A stretch of DNA of 6,363 nt from Cellulomonas sp. Lineage in GTDB: Bacteria > Actinomycetota > Actinomycetes > Actinomycetales > Cellulomonadaceae. Below are positions 5,446 to 6,363 of this stretch, piece by piece (the stretch's first letter is position 1; the number at the start of each line of letters is the position of its first letter). The translations under genes and the position numbers were made by a program. Under the pieces are notes generated by a model. The model was not told the DNA's origin and did not search any database. It was given only the letters and a program-made list of their open reading frames with translations. The stretch lies in the NCBI GenBank assembly GCA_027451305.1, contig DAIDJQ010000216.1, positions 1-6,363 on the forward strand, given 5' to 3'.

Positions 5446-6332
5446 GCGTCGGCCGGTCCGCCGCCGCCGGCCGGGTCGCTGCCTGCGGCCGGGCCTGCGG
5501 GCCCGACCGACCCACCGCGCTCGTCGTCGAACGGGTTGCCGCGCGCCTCGTCCCGCACCATGCGCCACCACAGCAGCAGGGCGAAGCCGCCGAAGATCCA
5601 CCACTGCGCGGCGTACGAGAGGTTCTGCACGTTCAGCCCCGTCCCGCGCCGGGTGGGCGGGGGCAGCAGCACCGCTTCGGGCCCCTGGACCGGGTCCGAC
5701 GAGGCCAGCACCAGGTAGCCCGTCCACGTCGGACCACCCCACAGACCCACCAGCTCGGCCGGGCTGATCGCCTCGGTCCGCCCGTCGACCACCCCGGCAC
5801 CCGGCGCCTCGCCGGCCTGCAGGTACCCGACCACCGAGACCGGGCCGGAGGGCGGCACAGGAGCCGTCGCACCGTCCGGGACGAAGCCGCGCACCACGGC
5901 CAGCACCGCCTGGCCCTGCCCGGTGCCGACGCGCAGCGGGGTCAGCACCAGGGAGCCGTGCCGTCCGTCCACCACCCGACCCGTCACCAGCAGCTGCTGC
6001 GCGGCGTCGTAGGTGCCCGACACCTGCACCTTGCGCCCCACCATCGCGCCGGTGAACGCCGTCTGGGGAGCGAGCACCTGGTCCAACGGCACCGGTGCAG
6101 CCGTCGTCAGCGCGGCCTGGAGGCGCTGCTCGGCGGCCGCCCCGCGCACCTGCGCGCGGTCCAGCTGCCACACGCCGAGCCGTGCGCACACCGCAGCGGC
6201 GACGAGCAGCACGGCCAGCATCCCGAGCATCCGGGGCGTGACGGCCGCGCGCATCCACCGTGCGATGCCGCCAGCGACCGGGACCTCTGTCCCGCTCGTG
6301 TCCGTGACCTGCACCGACCCGTCCGTCGGCAC
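5442..6332 (-). CDS. SURF1-family cytochrome oxidase assembly protein
   Basis: This gene encodes 296 residues. SURF1 (Shy1) proteins sit in the membrane and help assemble haem aa3-type cytochrome c oxidase. The first membrane helix (about 34-51) is followed at once by [10 protein letters not shown] (51-60), the family's LGxWQxxR signature. KVQVSGTYD (101-109) starts the beta-rich extracytoplasmic domain, with VRGFVP at 147-152. [14 protein letters not shown] (232-245) leads into the second helix (about 246-258), as in the conserved N-x-x-Y-A-x-QW motif. The C-terminal tail is Gly/Pro/Ala-rich and looks disordered. The start is uncertain. The GTG at 6332 is the first usable codon seen, but the frame stays open to the window edge and no good ribosome-binding site lies in front, so the true start could be further right. 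It is on the guaA strand, 107 bases upstream, and may be expressed separately. Confidence 0.92.
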   Translation of the reverse strand: MPTDGSVQVTDTSGTEVPVAGGIARWMRAAVTPRMLGMLAVLLVAAAVCARLGVWQLDRAQVRGAAAEQRLQAALTTAAPVPLDQVLAPQTAFTGAMVGRKVQVSGTYDAAQQLLVTGRVVDGRHGSLVLTPLRVGTGQGQAVLAVVRGFVPDGATAPVPPSGPVSVVGYLQAGEAPGAGVVDGRTEAISPAELVGLWGGPTWTGYLVLASSDPVQGPEAVLLPPPTRRGTGLNVQNLSYAAQWWIFGGFALLLWWRMVRDEARGNPFDDERGGSVGPAGPAAGSDPAGGGGPADA

Positions 6333-6363
6333 CCGCCCGCCCGCATCCTGAGGACGGCCGGCC

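Noticed and set aside
3715..5718. A 667-codon open frame on the plus strand, antisense to guaA and part of SURF1
   Set aside because: It is the mirror of a well-supported guaA in GC-rich DNA, where stop codons are rare on the opposite strand. Its translation is rich in Arg/His/Asp/Gly low complexity and shows no recognisable domain.
5335..6258. In-frame extension of guaA upstream to 6258 (an 834-residue protein)
   Set aside because: The extension translates another frame of SURF1 as an Arg/Gly/Ala-rich sequence, and GuaA homology starts right after the GTG at 5334.

Overview
This 6.4-kb window is very GC-rich, with strongly G/C-biased third codon positions and frequent GTG starts. Its proteins look like those of high-GC Actinomycetota, and my best guess is a relative of Cellulomonas or another actinobacterial family close to it. 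That placement rests on protein resemblance from memory, not on a database search. I see no mobile element, CRISPR array, tRNA or rRNA. Coding density is high, and no gap between genes exceeds about 240 bases.

Layout. On the plus strand, the window opens inside a membrane protein of the PspC/LiaF type: a proline-rich linker, three membrane helices and a beta-rich C-terminal domain (2-712). A 178-residue membrane protein follows (709-1245), overlapping it by four bases (ATGA), so the two probably form an envelope-stress-type pair. A strong inverted repeat (1319-1366) then sits between two converging transcription units and probably terminates both.

From there to the right edge all genes lie on the minus strand. 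In transcription order they are a SURF1-family protein (6332-5442), guaA for GMP synthase (5334-3754), a three-helix DUF3817 protein (3749-3369), a GT4-type glycosyltransferase (3326-2181), and a small two-helix membrane protein of the family often mislabelled 'aromatic ring-opening dioxygenase LigA' (1939-1391). guaA and the DUF3817 gene are four bases apart and look translationally coupled. guaA and the glycosyltransferase each have a TAnnnT hexamer 6-7 bases before a GTG start and no good ribosome-binding site, which suggests promoters giving leaderless or nearly leaderless mRNAs. The last gene has its own 241-base upstream region and a Shine-Dalgarno sequence, and is probably transcribed separately.

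Functionally the region is mostly housekeeping: guanine nucleotide synthesis (GuaA), probable cytochrome oxidase assembly (SURF1), envelope glycan or glycolipid synthesis (GT4), and several membrane proteins of unknown role. I found no convincing new multi-gene system. The points most worth a second look are the long hairpin inside the glycosyltransferase gene, the two candidate leaderless promoters, the GNRA-looped shared terminator, and the PspC-like protein with its proline-rich partner.
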